Shown piece by piece: positions 31,673 through 43,865 of a stretch of DNA of 64,000 nt (positions within the stretch are counted from its first letter, which is position 1; each line of letters starts with the position of its first letter). A program made the translations under genes and the position numbers. This DNA is from Halichondria panicea. Its lineage: Eukaryota; Porifera; Demospongiae; Suberitida; Halichondriidae. The notes beneath the pieces were generated by a model. That model saw nothing but the letters and a program-made list of their open reading frames with translations, was not told the origin of the DNA and searched no databases. The DNA lies in NCBI RefSeq assembly GCF_963675165.1, contig NC_087384.1:2928315-2992314 (forward strand), written 5' to 3'.

Positions 31673-31990
31673 GTGTTAGAGTTATTTATCTGGTTGTGAT
31701 TATTTTAGTTTGTACGCTTGTACGCGCATGCGTGATGTTGTACCATGTGCCATGAAGTGAACTTATGATAATCAGTCAAGTTGATAGTTGTAGCGAATAC
31801 GCTAGTGTGTGTATACTTAAGATCGCCTACTAACATCTTGTATCTAGCTTAGTCATCTTGTTGGAGAGCACCTTCCGTGTTTCTGCCGTCGCTTTGAGTC
31901 TTAGTACCGTCAAGTATGGCTCTTTTCTGCTTGCTTACTTTCTTGAGGAACAGGGCTTAAACATAACTAGCTAGCTATAGAGCATTGCAG
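31673..31990 (+). repeat. Putative BEL 3' LTR
   Basis: Begins TGTTAGAG after a purine tract, which is the expected position relative to the coding region. No second copy is present to define its length, so the end is a guess. Confidence 0.4.
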
Positions 31991-33567
31991 TTGAGACTGC
32001 AGCTGGCCACGTGTTGTTTGGCTGAGTAAGCAATAATTTTCTCCTTAGCTAACTGAACAGTGAGGCAGTAGATATATACACTAAACTTCAGTACTATCTT
32101 TTGTCAGCTGTTGGATTCTGATAATGGACGATGCACTGTTTTCATCAAATCATCAAAATTATTACCTCATATTCTAGCACAAAAATACTAGTTGAAGTCT
32201 TCCGCGTAAAGCCAATTATTAGCAAGAGACATGATGCTGATACTTACCGTAGCAACTTAATTAATGCGCATCCACTTAGGTGGCAAAAACTTTGGGGTTT
32301 TTACTTCAATTAAAAAATCGATTTTGTGGGGATGCACGAAATCTGCTTCGATTTCACAATGGCTTAGACTTGCACTATGTATAATGTATAATGCCAGGAG
32401 TTAAATTCGTTGCCGCAAAGAGAGATTTCAAGGCAGCTCACGCAGCTCACGTTTCTAAGAGTTTTACTAGCCTCAAGCTCAAGCAAAACCACAGAAAGCA
32501 AATAGTAGCCATCCAGGTTGCCATTGCAATTTTACAGTTGAGCAGTCTTGAAGTCTTGAACCTTACCTGTCTCCGAGTGGAAGATCAACCTGCGTGTTTG
32601 TTCCAGCCACACATTAGTCAAGATCAGCGGTGTTGATTACCCTTGATTACCCCATTAAAAAGCACACCAACCGCTGTTATCCCAAAGTAGGCGGTATCTA
32701 AAGAAGAGACATTGTACCTGACATTCAGTACAGACTATTACAAGATCAGACCGATTTAAAGTAGTTTTTGAGTCTACCAGTGCTCTATTAAGTGGTAATG
32801 AAGCCAAGACTGTCCCAGGATACATACAAAATATGACACTGTAACACTGTAATCACTGTAACACTGTAATCAACACACAACACACAAGTGAATCCGGAGC
32901 CATTCATTAGCAGGGATCGTTCGTTAACCAACACCTATAAAAAGTAAGCAGCCATGAGCCCCAGGAGGTGGCAGATACTTGTCTACATATACACATAATT
33001 GAGTAATACAAAATATACGTACACAAATTAACATCATTATACTTACCACCATGTGGTGAGCACTTATCAATTCGCACATGATTTTAATCCGTCAGCCAAT
33101 GTTCACGCACCACGCACCACATACTTTGCACCAATCATTCGTTTCATGTAACAAGATACAAAAATCATAGGTAAGGAGTTTTTCAGGTAAGAGAGTTGCT
33201 TTAGGAAGGGGAGCAGAGCATGATAAAAATTCAAACACAAACACCCCATATTAATATTATAGTTGATGGACCAAAAAATTCTCTGTGAATATATCTGCAT
33301 CCAGTCATATCAATGACGACAAAGTTCGGTCAACCACGGAACAAGTGGATAACCAAGAATTTAATTAAGGAAGTTTTGCTGTGCGGATTGTCTCCAAATT
33401 AATTCAATTGGGCCCATTATTTTCCCTCGGATCACTTCAATAAAGTGGTTGGCCAGCTGTGACCTCTGGTTTTTATGAACATAAAGATAAAGAACCCAGG
33501 AAATACATTCAAACTGAAAAAGTGTTTTCCGTTTGAAATCAACTACCATGGATTGGGGATTGGAACA
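31990..33567. other. Unassigned sequence
   Basis: Short open frames (for example 32391-32636 +) show no recognisable domain. Small tandem duplications occur (GCAGCTCACG at 32434-32451, CACTGTAACACTGTAAT at 32838-32870). Confidence 0.3.
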
Positions 33568-33768
33568 TACCGTATAGCGTGTAATTTTCGTGGGGCAAAA
33601 TATTCGTGGTTTTCGTGGTTGGAGGTCTGACCACGAATATTTTACCCACGAATGAAGCGACCTTGCCTACCTTTACAAGCAGCAACCACGAAAATATTAC
33701 CCACGAAATGTCTCAATATTGCTGAACCACGAATATTTTGTCCCCCGAAAATTACCCGCTATACGGTA
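33568..33768. mobile_element. 201-bp MITE with TACCGTATAGCG ends
   Basis: Left end TACCGTATAGCGTGTAATTT is the inverse of the right end AAATTACCCGCTATACGGTA, with one mismatch in 20. The arms continue with TTCGTGG...ATATTCGTGG. The ends start and finish in TA, which is compatible with a Tc1/mariner-type TA target. A related fragment (CGAAAATTACTCGCTAT on the minus strand) lies at about 58384-58400. Confidence 0.75.
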
Positions 33769-34980
33769 GATTTCAATGCTCGCCACATCCAATTTTACTT
33801 GCTGCATACAATGCAACCAAAAGTCACTAGATCTTATATCTGATACGCTACGTTCTACAGTATGGTAAACAGATGAAAAGGAATATCAGAATGAGACGAG
33901 TGCTATAGCAGCACATTACTGCACAAGCTAAGAAATCGGCCTGAACACAGATAGCAGCGCATAAACTACGACTTGTAAACTTTAACAAAGTGCTGTAACG
34001 TGATAATCTTAGGTGACTATTACGTCTCAATTTTGTTCCCCTGTTCCTGTTCAGTGTAACAGGGAGTTCCTATAAAAAGAATCGGACTCGGTAGGAGACG
34101 AAGGAGTTGCAGCATCAAACTGGAATGTTTCATCAAATCTTGTTTCACATTCAAAATCTGTATCACCATCGTATCACCAACGCTCCAACGCAGCATTTTT
34201 GTGAGCAAAATATCTTTCCCTGCAAAGAGCTTAGATTTCAATGAGTCGACCTCTTCCATGAGTTGATCACACAGTTTGTAGTTGTGAATGCCTTGGGATT
34301 GTTCAATTCGACGCTACAACATGCTGGTTTATGTCTGCTGGTTTACGTCTTGTTTCGATAAGTCTCTTCTTAGACCGAGATTTGCGATGTGCAAATTTGT
34401 AGCTATGATCAACATCCTGGTCCATATTAAACACGCGAGCAAACTTGGATTGTTTACACAAAGATCCCCCCCCGCTGCTTCATTAATGCACGTATGGTAG
34501 CAGATTTTCCAAATATATGCGCCTTCATTTATCGTTTCAGTGGGCTTAGGTATAGCCTACAGTAAAGAAAATAGAGATTGAATGAAATCAAATGTTAATT
34601 CACAAACACTGCAAAGCACAAAGATTTCTTTATACCTGTCTCATGAGACTCAGCCCACTTCCATTGAGAATAGTTGTATGGACTGTAGTAGGAGGTGAAG
34701 ACGAAGACGAGGGACTTCCTCTTGATCAACCTACCTCTCAAATTCTTCGTTCTTATGTAGCTTGTCCTGGAACTCCTGTCGAATCTTTTTAATAGGTCAC
34801 AAATCACTTTAGAGACACAACCACCTTCTTCTCCATACTATTAAACTAGGGCAAGAACAATGACTAGATATTGTAGTATACTGATTCTTGTATCCTTGAA
34901 TATACGGATTGACAAAAGCCCTGCCAACTTACAAATCCCCACCCTCTCCCAGTTCATGAATATCAGTTATGAATATCAAT
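33769..34980. other. Unassigned sequence
   Basis: An open frame at 34020-34259 (-) has no known motif. No domain was recognised elsewhere. Confidence 0.3.
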
Positions 34981-34987
34981 ATCAGTT

Positions 34988-35542
34988 ATGACACATTCAC
35001 TGTGTGTCGTGAATGTGTCATTTTTGTCAGGAAGTGGCATTTCACATGGTTCCAATAAACCAATAAATGTTACCTGTCGGCCTGTCGGCAATTCGAAACA
35101 TGCACAAGACATGCCAAACCGCCTTAGCAAGTTGCCCATTACTCCAGACATTTTGCTGAAGTTGCGGGCAATCTGGATATATCATGATATGGGCAGCAAT
35201 CACTGTCCGTCCCTTCAGACGCAGGGTACGATCCGGCGGAATTTAGCAGACGTGTCGATGTCCAACCCGACACCCCCTTCGAAAAGGGGTAGATATTGTG
35301 TTGGGGCGAGCCGAAGTCTTGTCTTAGCTAGTGTCTTACCTAGCTATTCGGGGACAAGACCCGGGGTTTTTGTTCAGGTTCATGTCCCCGACCTAACCAT
35401 AAAAATGTTGGGTAGATGGGCGTACCTTCGGACTCACTTAGCTTCAATTTCGGCAGTGCGTGAATTGTCAATCGATACGAAAAAAGTAGACAGTGGACTA
35501 GTTTGCATTGGGAATTGTATTAATAATTATGTTGAGTCGTAG
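34988..35542 (+). pseudogene. Tyrosine recombinase (DIRS/Crypton type), internally deleted
   Basis: One open frame reads SKLPITPDILLKLRAIW (35125-35175), typical of the start of the catalytic domain in DIRS/Crypton recombinases. VGASRSLVLASVLPSY (35300-35350) stands where the family has the GRxxxPLCPVAALL block. DLTIKMLGRW (35391-35420) is the conserved end of the domain, followed by LRTHLASISAV. The segment with the catalytic Arg and His-x-x-Arg is deleted or unrecognisable, and the GHSFR block is absent. It is therefore inactive although the frame is open. The order is kept, so internal deletions are more likely than a new protein. Confidence 0.7.
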
Positions 35543-35900
35543 TTGTTATTTTGTCATGTTAGTGAGTGTTATGGAATTAGTAGTTATGGAATTAGAAATA
35601 CGGAGGAAGTGCTTGGGCTCAGGTAGTCAGGGTCGTGCTCACCCAAGCGGTAAGATCTCATCAATTAGGGCATGGTAATAGGTGGGGCCATGCGCAGGGG
35701 GATCTTGCTAATTCCCTTATGACATAACTGTGGTTACTGCGGTGGTTGCTACAGTTGCTAAGGGAATTAGCGAGGGAATTAGCGAAGGAACTAGCTGCAT
35801 ACCGACCGGGCTGCCTATCAGTGTACCAAACTGTAGTTAGTAGTAGCTCTGTGCAGGTCAGTTAGGAGCATCTGGCGACACCGAACTTTTAAATGTAGTT

Positions 35901-36627
35901 TTAACCCTTTCCCCGTTTTAATTAAAAAAAGAATTTCTTTAAAAATTCATATATCATGAACCATACATTGAAATGACTTGTAAATACTTCCTACAGGTAG
36001 CGCAGACCCCAGAGGTATCTAGCAACTGACCACCCCCCTAATTACCGATTGTTTACAAACATTTACAATTATGTACACAAATATGAAGGCACAAAGTGAC
36101 TAAAATAAGTGTTCTCAATGTTCGACATGGTTCAAGCAGGATCAGCAGAAACTTGTCTGTGAGGTCACATCGGCAGACGCCATTTTCCCGGGAAATGTTT
36201 TCTTCACCTACACACAGGTTTACAAGTTCAATTGTGGCTCATGATGTCCACTGCTGTATGGCTACAGATGCTACTCTAGACTTACCAGATCCAGGAACTT
36301 AGGATCTTCTTCATCAGGCTCTATATTTTCTAGCTTGAGGTATCTAGCTATGATCCCAGTCACTGTCCTCTCACTCAACAAGGCCATAAGCATCGTTCTC
36401 CTCACTGTCTAGCTGCCCTAGAACGGGTTGTACTATTAAGAAGCCATTACAATTAGTCACATGCGGTCACTTTTTTTTCAGCAGTACTGTGCGAAGCGTA
36501 CCTCGAGGCTGTGAAAGAGCAGGTACCTACAGCGTGTGCATAGCTCCAACACAGCGTGGACAAAAATTTTTTGAAAAGAGTCAGTAGTGCGGCCGGAAAA
36601 AGACGGCTTCAGCGGGGAAAGGGTTAA
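35901..36627. mobile_element. piggyBac-type MITE, family 2, copy 2
   Basis: TTAACCCTTTCCCCG at 35901 is the inverse of CGGGGAAAGGGTTAA ending at 36627, so TTAA flanks both ends. It shares internal blocks with 13581-14098 (for example GTTTACAAGTTCA and CATAGCTCCAACACAGCGT). No coding domain. Confidence 0.8.
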
Positions 36628-37285
36628 CGTCGTTAAACGGACAGGGGGAGCTGGTTGGAGGCAGGGGGCGGGGTTTGGCCACGCATGCGCATTGGTCAGT
36701 AGCGGCCACCCTTGCCCTTGTCCCACCTGCCCTTGTCCCACCCTTGTTTTTGTTTCTCTCAGTTCACTCTGAGTTTTTATTTTATTTTATGGGGCTGGTT
36801 CGCTACGAGGTAGTCAGGATTTTACCCTTCGTGCTCAACCCATTGATGGTTGTTTCATAAAAATCACGCGAACACAGCTTTAGCTTGTACAAAGTACATG
36901 TTGTGACCAACAGCGCTTCTGTCCACAAACGCGTTTTCCAAGACTAGTACTGTGTTGTAACTCTGGTAACTCGAGATAGTTCTTTTGGCAGGTCAGTAAT
37001 AGATCCTGGTACGATCCTGGTAAGATTTTTCTAGCAGCTATGGCATAGTGATCATAACGATTCAGTCTTTCATGAATGGCATAAACAATCTCATGGAGAA
37101 TAGGCGTCCACACAGTCTTGTACTCATGATATCCTCTTAAACCACACAAAAACACTACACTGAGATTAGTAGTAGCCATGGCATTTGGCACACTGCACGT
37201 GCACCACAATATCTCGCACTAAGTAACAGGCTAGCAGCTGAGTTTTGATTGTTACACAAGCTCAGTGCAGTGTTCTTTAGATCGA
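36628..37285. other. Repeat remnant, otherwise unassigned
   Basis: 36652-36703 repeats the GC-rich block of 22815-22907. CCCTTGTCCCACC is repeated at 36713-36745. No gene recognised. Confidence 0.35.
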
Positions 37286-37287
37286 TG

Positions 37288-39210
37288 TCTCTGTTTAGCT
37301 TTGGATTCACTACTGCAGTTGCAGACAAGCACCTTCCCAGTTATATTCCTGAGCAGAGAATATCCGGGCTAGGAAGGGAAGAACATGACTCTGTTAACCA
37401 CAGCCAAGATCTTGCTAATCCAGCAGCTAAGTATTCTGACAAGCAAAGAGCACAGATTGGGAAGTATGCCTGTGAGCATGGCAATACAAACGCACAAAGT
37501 CCCTAATCTCAATGAAAGTACTGTAAGATCGTTCAAGGGCTTGTATGAAAAAAAATGAAAGAAGAAATAAATAAATTGAATCCTCAGCCAGCCTTTGCTC
37601 CTTGATCTGGATGTTAAATTGCTATACGACGAAGAGGTGGGATTATAAACATTCATGTAGTACGAGTGACAGCAGATGCATTGATCAAATGTAATCCATC
37701 ATTTGCCCAGCAACTTTGTAAATTTGAAATGCCACGTAGCTGGGTCCAATCTATATATAGACGCATGAATATGAATATATAGACGCATGAATTATATAGA
37801 CGCATGAATAATATAGACGCATGAATACCCAAGGCAGTATATGATGAATGTCGATTCGAGTTTTTAAGTGATGTGGATTATACCTCCTGAATTGGTATTT
37901 AATGCTGATCAAATGCTGATCAAACACCATCTTCATATGTTTCTGTGGGAAGGCCTGTGCCCATTGTAGGTCTGTCCGACAAAAGAAATATAACATTAAC
38001 CCTTTAACCGTCGGATTCTTAATTAACAGTGGAATGAAATGTCTGTAAATTCTCTATCGGGTTTCTAGAGCAATAAAAAGCCTAGCAACCATATACCACC
38101 AATAGAATGCCCATACAACAAGGAATAAAATGGTGCAACCATAACAACCAGTCACTTATCATTTTAAATGCTCGGCCAGCGGTGAGATAAAATCTAAAAA
38201 TTTTTTATATGGATCAGCCTATCATATGGTATAAAGGCTTGACTAAGCTTGATAAGCTTGATTTTCACATCATATGAATGTAACAGTGCTAGTACATGTA
38301 TTACTATACTATGAAATTGCTATACTATACTACTTGCCAGAGTCACACAGTGAGCCCTCTCCTGGTCTTTCACCGATAGCGCTAGCGTCTAGGTCCATGT
38401 CATCAGTCCCAGACAGTTTATCAGCGTCTGGCATAAGGTATCCTACTATCCCCCCTCTCCTTCATAGGCACTGTCATCACCAGAGGAGACATCGCCATTG
38501 CTGCACATCGGCACAAGTAAACAATCTAGCCATAGCTTTGTGCGGTAAGATGCTAATGAAATTTTAACATAGCAACGTGGCTTGGAAAATTCTAGACTAA
38601 ATTGCACGTGATTCTACAGCTCTTCCTCTATACAGGGATGTGCGTAGTTCGAGCTTTTTTTAGAATTTCGCAAAAAAAGCGGGCCACGATCGTGACGGTT
38701 AAAGGGTTAACCCCTTTGTTGTGACTCTCGCCGGTGATTTCTTACCAATGCAGATAATCTATGCTGGAAAAACCAACCACGTGGCTTTGTATTTCCGAAA
38801 GGATTTTCTATAAGCCAAAACCGGTCAAATGAAACAGAAAGCTATTGATGACTTCATCAATCCTTATGCCGTCGGCGTCAACAAAAGGAGAGAAATGGGA
38901 TGTGTTTAGGGGTCAAATGACTGATACAGTGAAGAGCAAACTGGCATCGTTGTGTATTGAACTTGTTCGGGTCCCTGCCAACATGACTCACTTTTTTCAA
39001 CCATTGGACTTTACCGTGAATGGGTCAGCTAAAAACCTCGCTATATTATTCTGCTTCGGTTCAACAACAGCTTGCAGTGTTATAAAGCCTCTTCACTTTA
39101 CTGCAAATGGGAGAGCCACAATTCTTAGAGGCTGGAAGAAAGCTGGCCTCCTCTTAGATGGAACTACAGTGTTGCCACCAGAGGACCCTTTTGATGAATT
39201 TTATGACTAG
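37288..39210 (+). pseudogene. Tigger/pogo DDE transposase, split by a piggyBac MITE
   Basis: Upstream half: KYSDKQRAQIGKYACEHGN and ESTVRSFKGLYEKKM-like sequence (37420-37560) form the N-terminal helix-turn-helix region. IPPELVFNADQ (37886-37920) carries the first catalytic Asp. Downstream half: FVVTLAGDFLPMQIIYAGKT (38715-38775), WDVFRGQMTDTVKSKLASL (second Asp, about 38898) and VPANMTHFFQPLDFTVNGSA (38972-39030). The sequence then ends in GWKKAG and EDPFDEFYD. With one TTAA retained at the junction, the frame reads through from 37999 to 38711 (KYNINPFVVTLAGD), so the MITE entered an already formed gene. Decay includes a duplication of GCTGATCAAAT at 37902-37923. Confidence 0.85.
37996..38710 (-). 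mobile_element. piggyBac-derived MITE, family 1, copy B (best ends)
   Basis: TTAACCCTTTAACCGTC at 37996 is the exact inverse of GACGGTTAAAGGGTTAA ending at 38710, giving 13-bp repeats plus a TTAA duplication. The interior, read on the minus strand, follows copies A and C: ACGATCGTGGCCCGC, a short N-terminal acidic coding remnant, then the CATTTTATTCCTTGTTG block. The palindrome is partly lost (GGGCCACGATCGTGAC). Confidence 0.9.
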
Positions 39211-39960
39211 CTACCGGTATTTATTATAATTATCGTAGTCTTATGAATTAGCCGCCCCCTGCCTCATAAAAGAGGGCGTCTAATTTCTGAGTGTAGTCCA
39301 TTTTGAAAAAATTATACCACAAAACTGTAAAAACGCGAACAAATCTACCTGTGAAAATAGGTAGTTGAAACTAGTTGTCCTATAAAAGGAGTGATGAAAG
39401 GAATGCAGAAAGGAATGCAACAAATCAGTGGTTACACGGCAGTCAATAAAGCGCTGTGTATATAAAGAAGGTGGCATATAAAGAAGGTGGCAGGTGGCAG
39501 AAGACTCGAATAGCTAGGCATTTAAGAAGACACGGGACACCACACGGACACCACAATTGTGAGCAGTCCCATTGCTTGCTGTTTCATAGTTGGTAATTAG
39601 AGCAATATTGAAAAGTGGGTGTGGTTTTAATTTCTAATATTTATACCTGCTTAGTATACTAAATCACATGAAAGCAGAGTGACACAGAGTGACAGTCATG
39701 TGCACCTTGTATGCGGCTGCCCAAACTACACTGCACTTAATTAATTACCAACTACAAGGTGCTAAGTAGATCCTGAGTTTTTATTCAAGTGATCTCTGCA
39801 GCAACAGGTAACTGTACAACAATTATTAATTAGGATTGAAAATTGACAAAAAATAATTATGACTTAAAGTCTAACTGTCTAACAACAAATAATACATTCA
39901 GGAATGGATGATGAGCACCTTGTAGCGGGTGTGTGGGTCGGAAAAAGAGTATTCCTGTTC
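39211..39960. other. Unassigned sequence
   Basis: No coding domain recognised. Small duplications (AAAGAAGGTGGCA at 39465-39493, CACAGAGTGACA at 39680-39700). Confidence 0.3.
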
Positions 39961-39989
39961 AGCATTAAAGGAATTGTAGAGAGAAGAAC

Positions 39990-40834
39990 AATGAACAGAG
40001 GCACATATTGGAGTGACATTGAGATAAAAGCTATCTGGGGAGCTACTGACTTGGCAACTTGATGGAGCTGTAAGTAAGAAATAAACTGATTTACGAAAAA
40101 ATATCAAGAAAAAGGGATATGCTGGATTCAATGTAGGGTAAAAAATTAAGAACTTAAAAACAAACTACAAAAAAATTAAGAACTTAAAAACAAACTACAA
40201 AAAAGTAAAGGACGGTAACAATAAGACAGGGAAAACATGCAAGTTTTATGACGAGCTGGATAGGCACCGACCAGCCTCCGCTCCATCTTTCGTTGACACC
40301 AGGAAAAGGTGGATGAGGTCGTGGAGGATACAGAGACGGTACAATATAATGTTATAATTGATGCATATAGTATACTTAACTTTCTTTTTAACACAGATGG
40401 CAGTCAGATCCAGCCACAGTCTCCAGTGGAGAGTGCGGATGATGTGGCCGATACTGAGGGAGAGCCCAGTACCTCTGGAAATGGGAAATAGATGATTGTG
40501 AGTTAAAATACAAAATTAATTTTCAATAATAATTATCTATACACAAGGTACTCCCCCCACCAACAAAGAAAAGCAGGAAAAACAAAACCGAAAAGGGAAG
40601 CAGCTGGAGACATTTCTGGGCTACCAGAGAGAAGCAGAGGAAAGGTTTGAGAAAAGAGAGGAGGAAAGATGGGAGAGAGAGAGAAAGTTAGCGGAAACAA
40701 CAAGAAAGGAGGAACAGACGCACCAACTCAACATGATTGAAATGCTTGGACAAATGATACGGCAACCAGGACCATCACAGTATTATCCACCATCATCGCA
40801 ACCATTTAACTCTGACTCACAGTACGACTACTAA
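39990..40834 (+). pseudogene. Harbinger Myb/SANT-like gene, copy 2
   Basis: ATGAACAGAGGCACATATTGG at 39990 matches the start of the copy-1 protein. The reading is broken within 60 bases and again by a 32-bp tandem duplication (AAAATTAAGAACTTAAAAAC, 40141-40203). Later exons are well preserved: intron end TTTAACACAG at 40388-40397 and an exon reading DGSQIQPQSPVESADD. The last exon starts near 40551 and contains EAEERFEKREEERWE. Conservation of these exon borders supports the three-exon model of copy 1. Confidence 0.8.
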
Positions 40835-40939
40835 CTTTTAAACATCAAACATTAATCATACAGTCATAATTATAACAATAAAATAATGATGCGTATGATA
40901 ACATAAGTTCACATAATTATCATGTACTACTCCTTATTT

Positions 40940-43400
40940 GGTTACCACTAATATCTACTGAGCCGACTGTCTAATCTCGCTAAAGGATGAGTCACGAGAT
41001 TCTCCACAAACTTCACAGATATCCGACTAGAAAAACATTTGCAATGTGAAAAATTGCTAGGATTGGCCAGGGGAACCACAAAAAAGCGTGGGAACAAGAA
41101 ATCAGACGAGAGCATAACTCCAATCCGTTACAACGTCAATCACATGTATACTGGTAGTTTTCCCATGTTTTCCCAGCCAATATGCCACGCAATTTTTACT
41201 GGTGGAGTGATGACCAATCCCTATATATATTTATTATACATCCATTTTAGAATGTGGGGCACATAATCATGATGATTTGTGATGAATTGATGTTCCTAAT
41301 ACATGCAGTGTTGAGCACAGGTACACACAGTCCATCCATACGTAGTAACATGCACGGACCGTACTGGTGACTGCATGGAATGATAAAGTGGTGGATGGAA
41401 GCTGATAGGTGGATCTGGAACACAGTCTATTATTTAATATACTATGTATTGTACATGTTCATGACGTTGTAACGGATTGGAGTTATGCTCTCGTCTGATT
41501 TCTTGTTCCCACGCTTTTTTGTGGTTCCCCTGGCCAATCCTAGCAATTTTTCACATTGCAAATGTTTTTCTAGTCGGATTCCCTTTCTTTTTCAGTACAG
41601 TTTATGTATCATGACATGCATAAGTGGAACGTCAAGAGGCAGTACAAGAAGAGAAGACAGGACTAATCAGATATCTTCTGGAATACTGGACTAATAATTA
41701 TAGTATAATGAGTAATAATTTATTGCTTGATAATTATGTTGAATTTGCTAATCAGTATTAAATGACAGCCATTTTAAGAGCATGATATCTAGCCAGTGCA
41801 TATAGCATGCCTGTCAGAGAAAGGGAGCTAGAGCTGAACAGTGTGAAGAAAAGGAACACCTCAGGCTCTGGAAAAGCACTGCTGCTGCACTGATTTTAGG
41901 CGCACGGTTTATTAGCCACGCCTATCTATTATTATTGGCCACAACACAATTGCTGAGTCATTAAAGATGGCGGAATTGTCTAGGTAAGAGAAATAGAGAC
42001 TGAGAGGTCATCTGCCTCGTGGAAGCAATCGCAAATCTGAAGAAGCGCTTTGTAATCCAGGTTGTAGTCGTTTGGAAACCCTGTGCAGAATGTCCTGGAG
42101 ATGGCTGTACTTGGAGTAAATGCTGGGCAAGAAACTTACTTACTTACTCACTTACTTACTTACTTACTTACTTAGTCAGTCAGACAAAGAGCGGTGAAAC
42201 GTCGAAATAGTGCAATTTTTAAAATGAAAATATTCATTCATTAAAATGTTTATGGATTATGAAATGAGAGATACAAAGAGAGAAAAGGCTAAATAAACTA
42301 TCTGTTCAGCCAGTTTCTTGATGTGGCCTTTCCCTGCAGAGATAGAACAGTTTGAACATGAGTCAAAATAATTGAAATATTGCTAAACACAGGCATACCC
42401 ACTGCCAATCCTATGTAAAACCTACTGGTTTTACTAATTGTGCAAAACACAACAAGCGCTTCATTAAACATCTCCATCGAGCTTTTAGACGACCATAGGC
42501 ATGCTCAACAGCGGCGGTAGTTAAACGTCTTCTGTTGAGGGGTGAGACTTCCTGTGTCGGGGTAAGCTTTCATGAGCCACTTCAAAAGAGGGTACGCTGG
42601 ATCACCTAAAATGACGAGAGGAATTTCATGCTGCCCAATCGTCTCTGTCGAATTGGGTAAAAGTGATCCTTCTTGTCCTTTTTTAAATAGAGAAGAGACT
42701 CTTGCGTCGTGGACTCGTCCTGGCCAGCCGACATAAATGTCCATGAAAAGACCATTGTGATCAACCAATCCTTGGAGTATGATGGAATGCCAACCTTTCC
42801 TGTTGCTGTTGTAGTAGTCGGCTGGGCACTCTTGTGGTGAGATGATCTGGCCGTCAATTGCTCCAACACACTGTGGAAAACCCAGTTTGCCAGCCACCAC
42901 TTGCTTCAATGCATCACCACAAGGCATATGAATATACCTGGGAAGAAGATGGTCCACAATGCACACACATACGTCTTTCGTTATTAGGCAAACTGATGCT
43001 TTTGAGACACGGCTAATTGTCCTAAAATCCGAGTTTGTTGAGAGAATCGATAGAGACCTTTTTCTGGAGTGGGATGGCTTTCCTCATAGAGGTATTGCTT
43101 TTCTCAATGGACTTTAACTCTTGGCAGACAAATGGAACGTATCTCGGCTCATTCTGAAATTTTGAATCCAGTCTCGATGGGTAAATGTTTCCATTACGAC
43201 CCGCTCCCACCACTGAGAACTTCTTTCTCTTGTCCAGATAGTTCTTGGTGTGGCATTGTGACAGCAAACAGTAAACGTCCTGTCTCTCATAAAACCAATT
43301 TCTTACTTCTTTTTGTTGGTACTTACAGCTTGTTTTCTAAGCATAGTGTTCTTTCCATCAATAAAATAGCAACAGATACAGCAACAACATCCATGATAGC
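40940..43400 (-). pseudogene. Harbinger transposase, copy 2, interrupted by a Helitron
   Basis: The minus-strand reading includes ERVVMETFTH-like sequence (about 43200), CVGAIDGQIISPQECPADYY (about 42880-42820), YVGWPGRVHDARV (about 42740-42700) and VILGDPAYPLLKWL (about 42620-42580). His-Ile after the first catalytic Asp is lost. The gene breaks at 42438, resumes at 41021 (ATCTGTGAAGTTTGTGG) and ends near 40950. Codon TGG at 43234-43236 (minus strand, Trp) corresponds to the TGA in copy 1. It is frameshifted and inactive. Confidence 0.85.
41022..42437 (+). mobile_element. Non-autonomous Helitron, copy 2, inside Harbinger copy 2
   Basis: Same termini as copy 1: host A 41021, TCCGACTAG..., hairpin GTAAAACC-TACT-GGTTTTAC at 42415-42434, CTAA ending 42437, host T 42438. 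Removing it leaves CACAGATA|TTGTGCAAAAC. The uninterrupted Harbinger copy 1 (minus-strand view of about 7956-7974) has CACAGATGTTGTGCAAAAC. So only one substitution separates them and no bases are duplicated: insertion exactly between A and T, the Helitron rule. Confidence 0.9.
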
Positions 43401-43865
43401 AAAGAGCAGAATTTTTGGTTGGTAACTTAGCAACGAATACTAGCCAGCTAGCTATGGGCATGCTCAGAACAAAGGCCTCAGGCATTAGATCTACTATCAT
43501 ACTGACTTACTTTATTATTATGAGCCATCAGATCACTCCAAACTGTTAGATAAGGTCCTCTTTCCAAGATTCTTACTTCTTTTCCAATTGAAGCACTTTC
43601 GGTTCAGACTGTTTACACAGCATAAAACCACTTCGTGGTACAATGCGCATTACTTTGCGTGTAAACAGGGCTATAGTGTCATTGTACTAATGTTTAAGTG
43701 AAGAAAACGAACGTTTGGCAGTGGCACTAGTGATTGGGATAGTCAAGTGAATCTTTAATACTTCACTAAGCATAGTCTTGTAGATATTGTTTCTTTATGC
43801 TTCCTGTCTTGAACCATTGGTAATTGAGTATCACCCTCAATAAATGAGGAAACAGAATAGCTGCA

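Larger units (their letters stand above)
27488..31990 (+). mobile_element. BEL/Pao LTR retrotransposon, rearranged and decayed
   Basis: Gag, CCHC knuckles, aspartic protease, RT and RNase H blocks follow one another on + in the standard BEL/Pao order. DUF5641 comes next, and then the integrase core on the minus strand. A purine-rich tract (GGGGGAG, 31666-31672) followed by TGTTAGAG at 31673 looks like the start of a 3' LTR. No matching 5' LTR was found in the window. 29262-29833 is an unrelated insertion between the RT active site and the RT thumb/RNase H. Frameshifts are numerous. Confidence 0.85.
39961..43672 (-). mobile_element. PIF/Harbinger transposon, copy 2 (inverted, left end lost, split by a Helitron)
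   Basis: The right end TGCGTGTAAACAGGGCT at 43656-43672 equals the copy-1 terminus. The Myb-like gene on + and the transposase on - converge as in copy 1, so the element is in opposite orientation. The expected second terminal repeat is not found left of 39990. The left boundary is approximate: similarity to copy 1 begins at CATTAAAGGAAT, 39963. A Helitron occupies 41022-42437. Confidence 0.85.
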
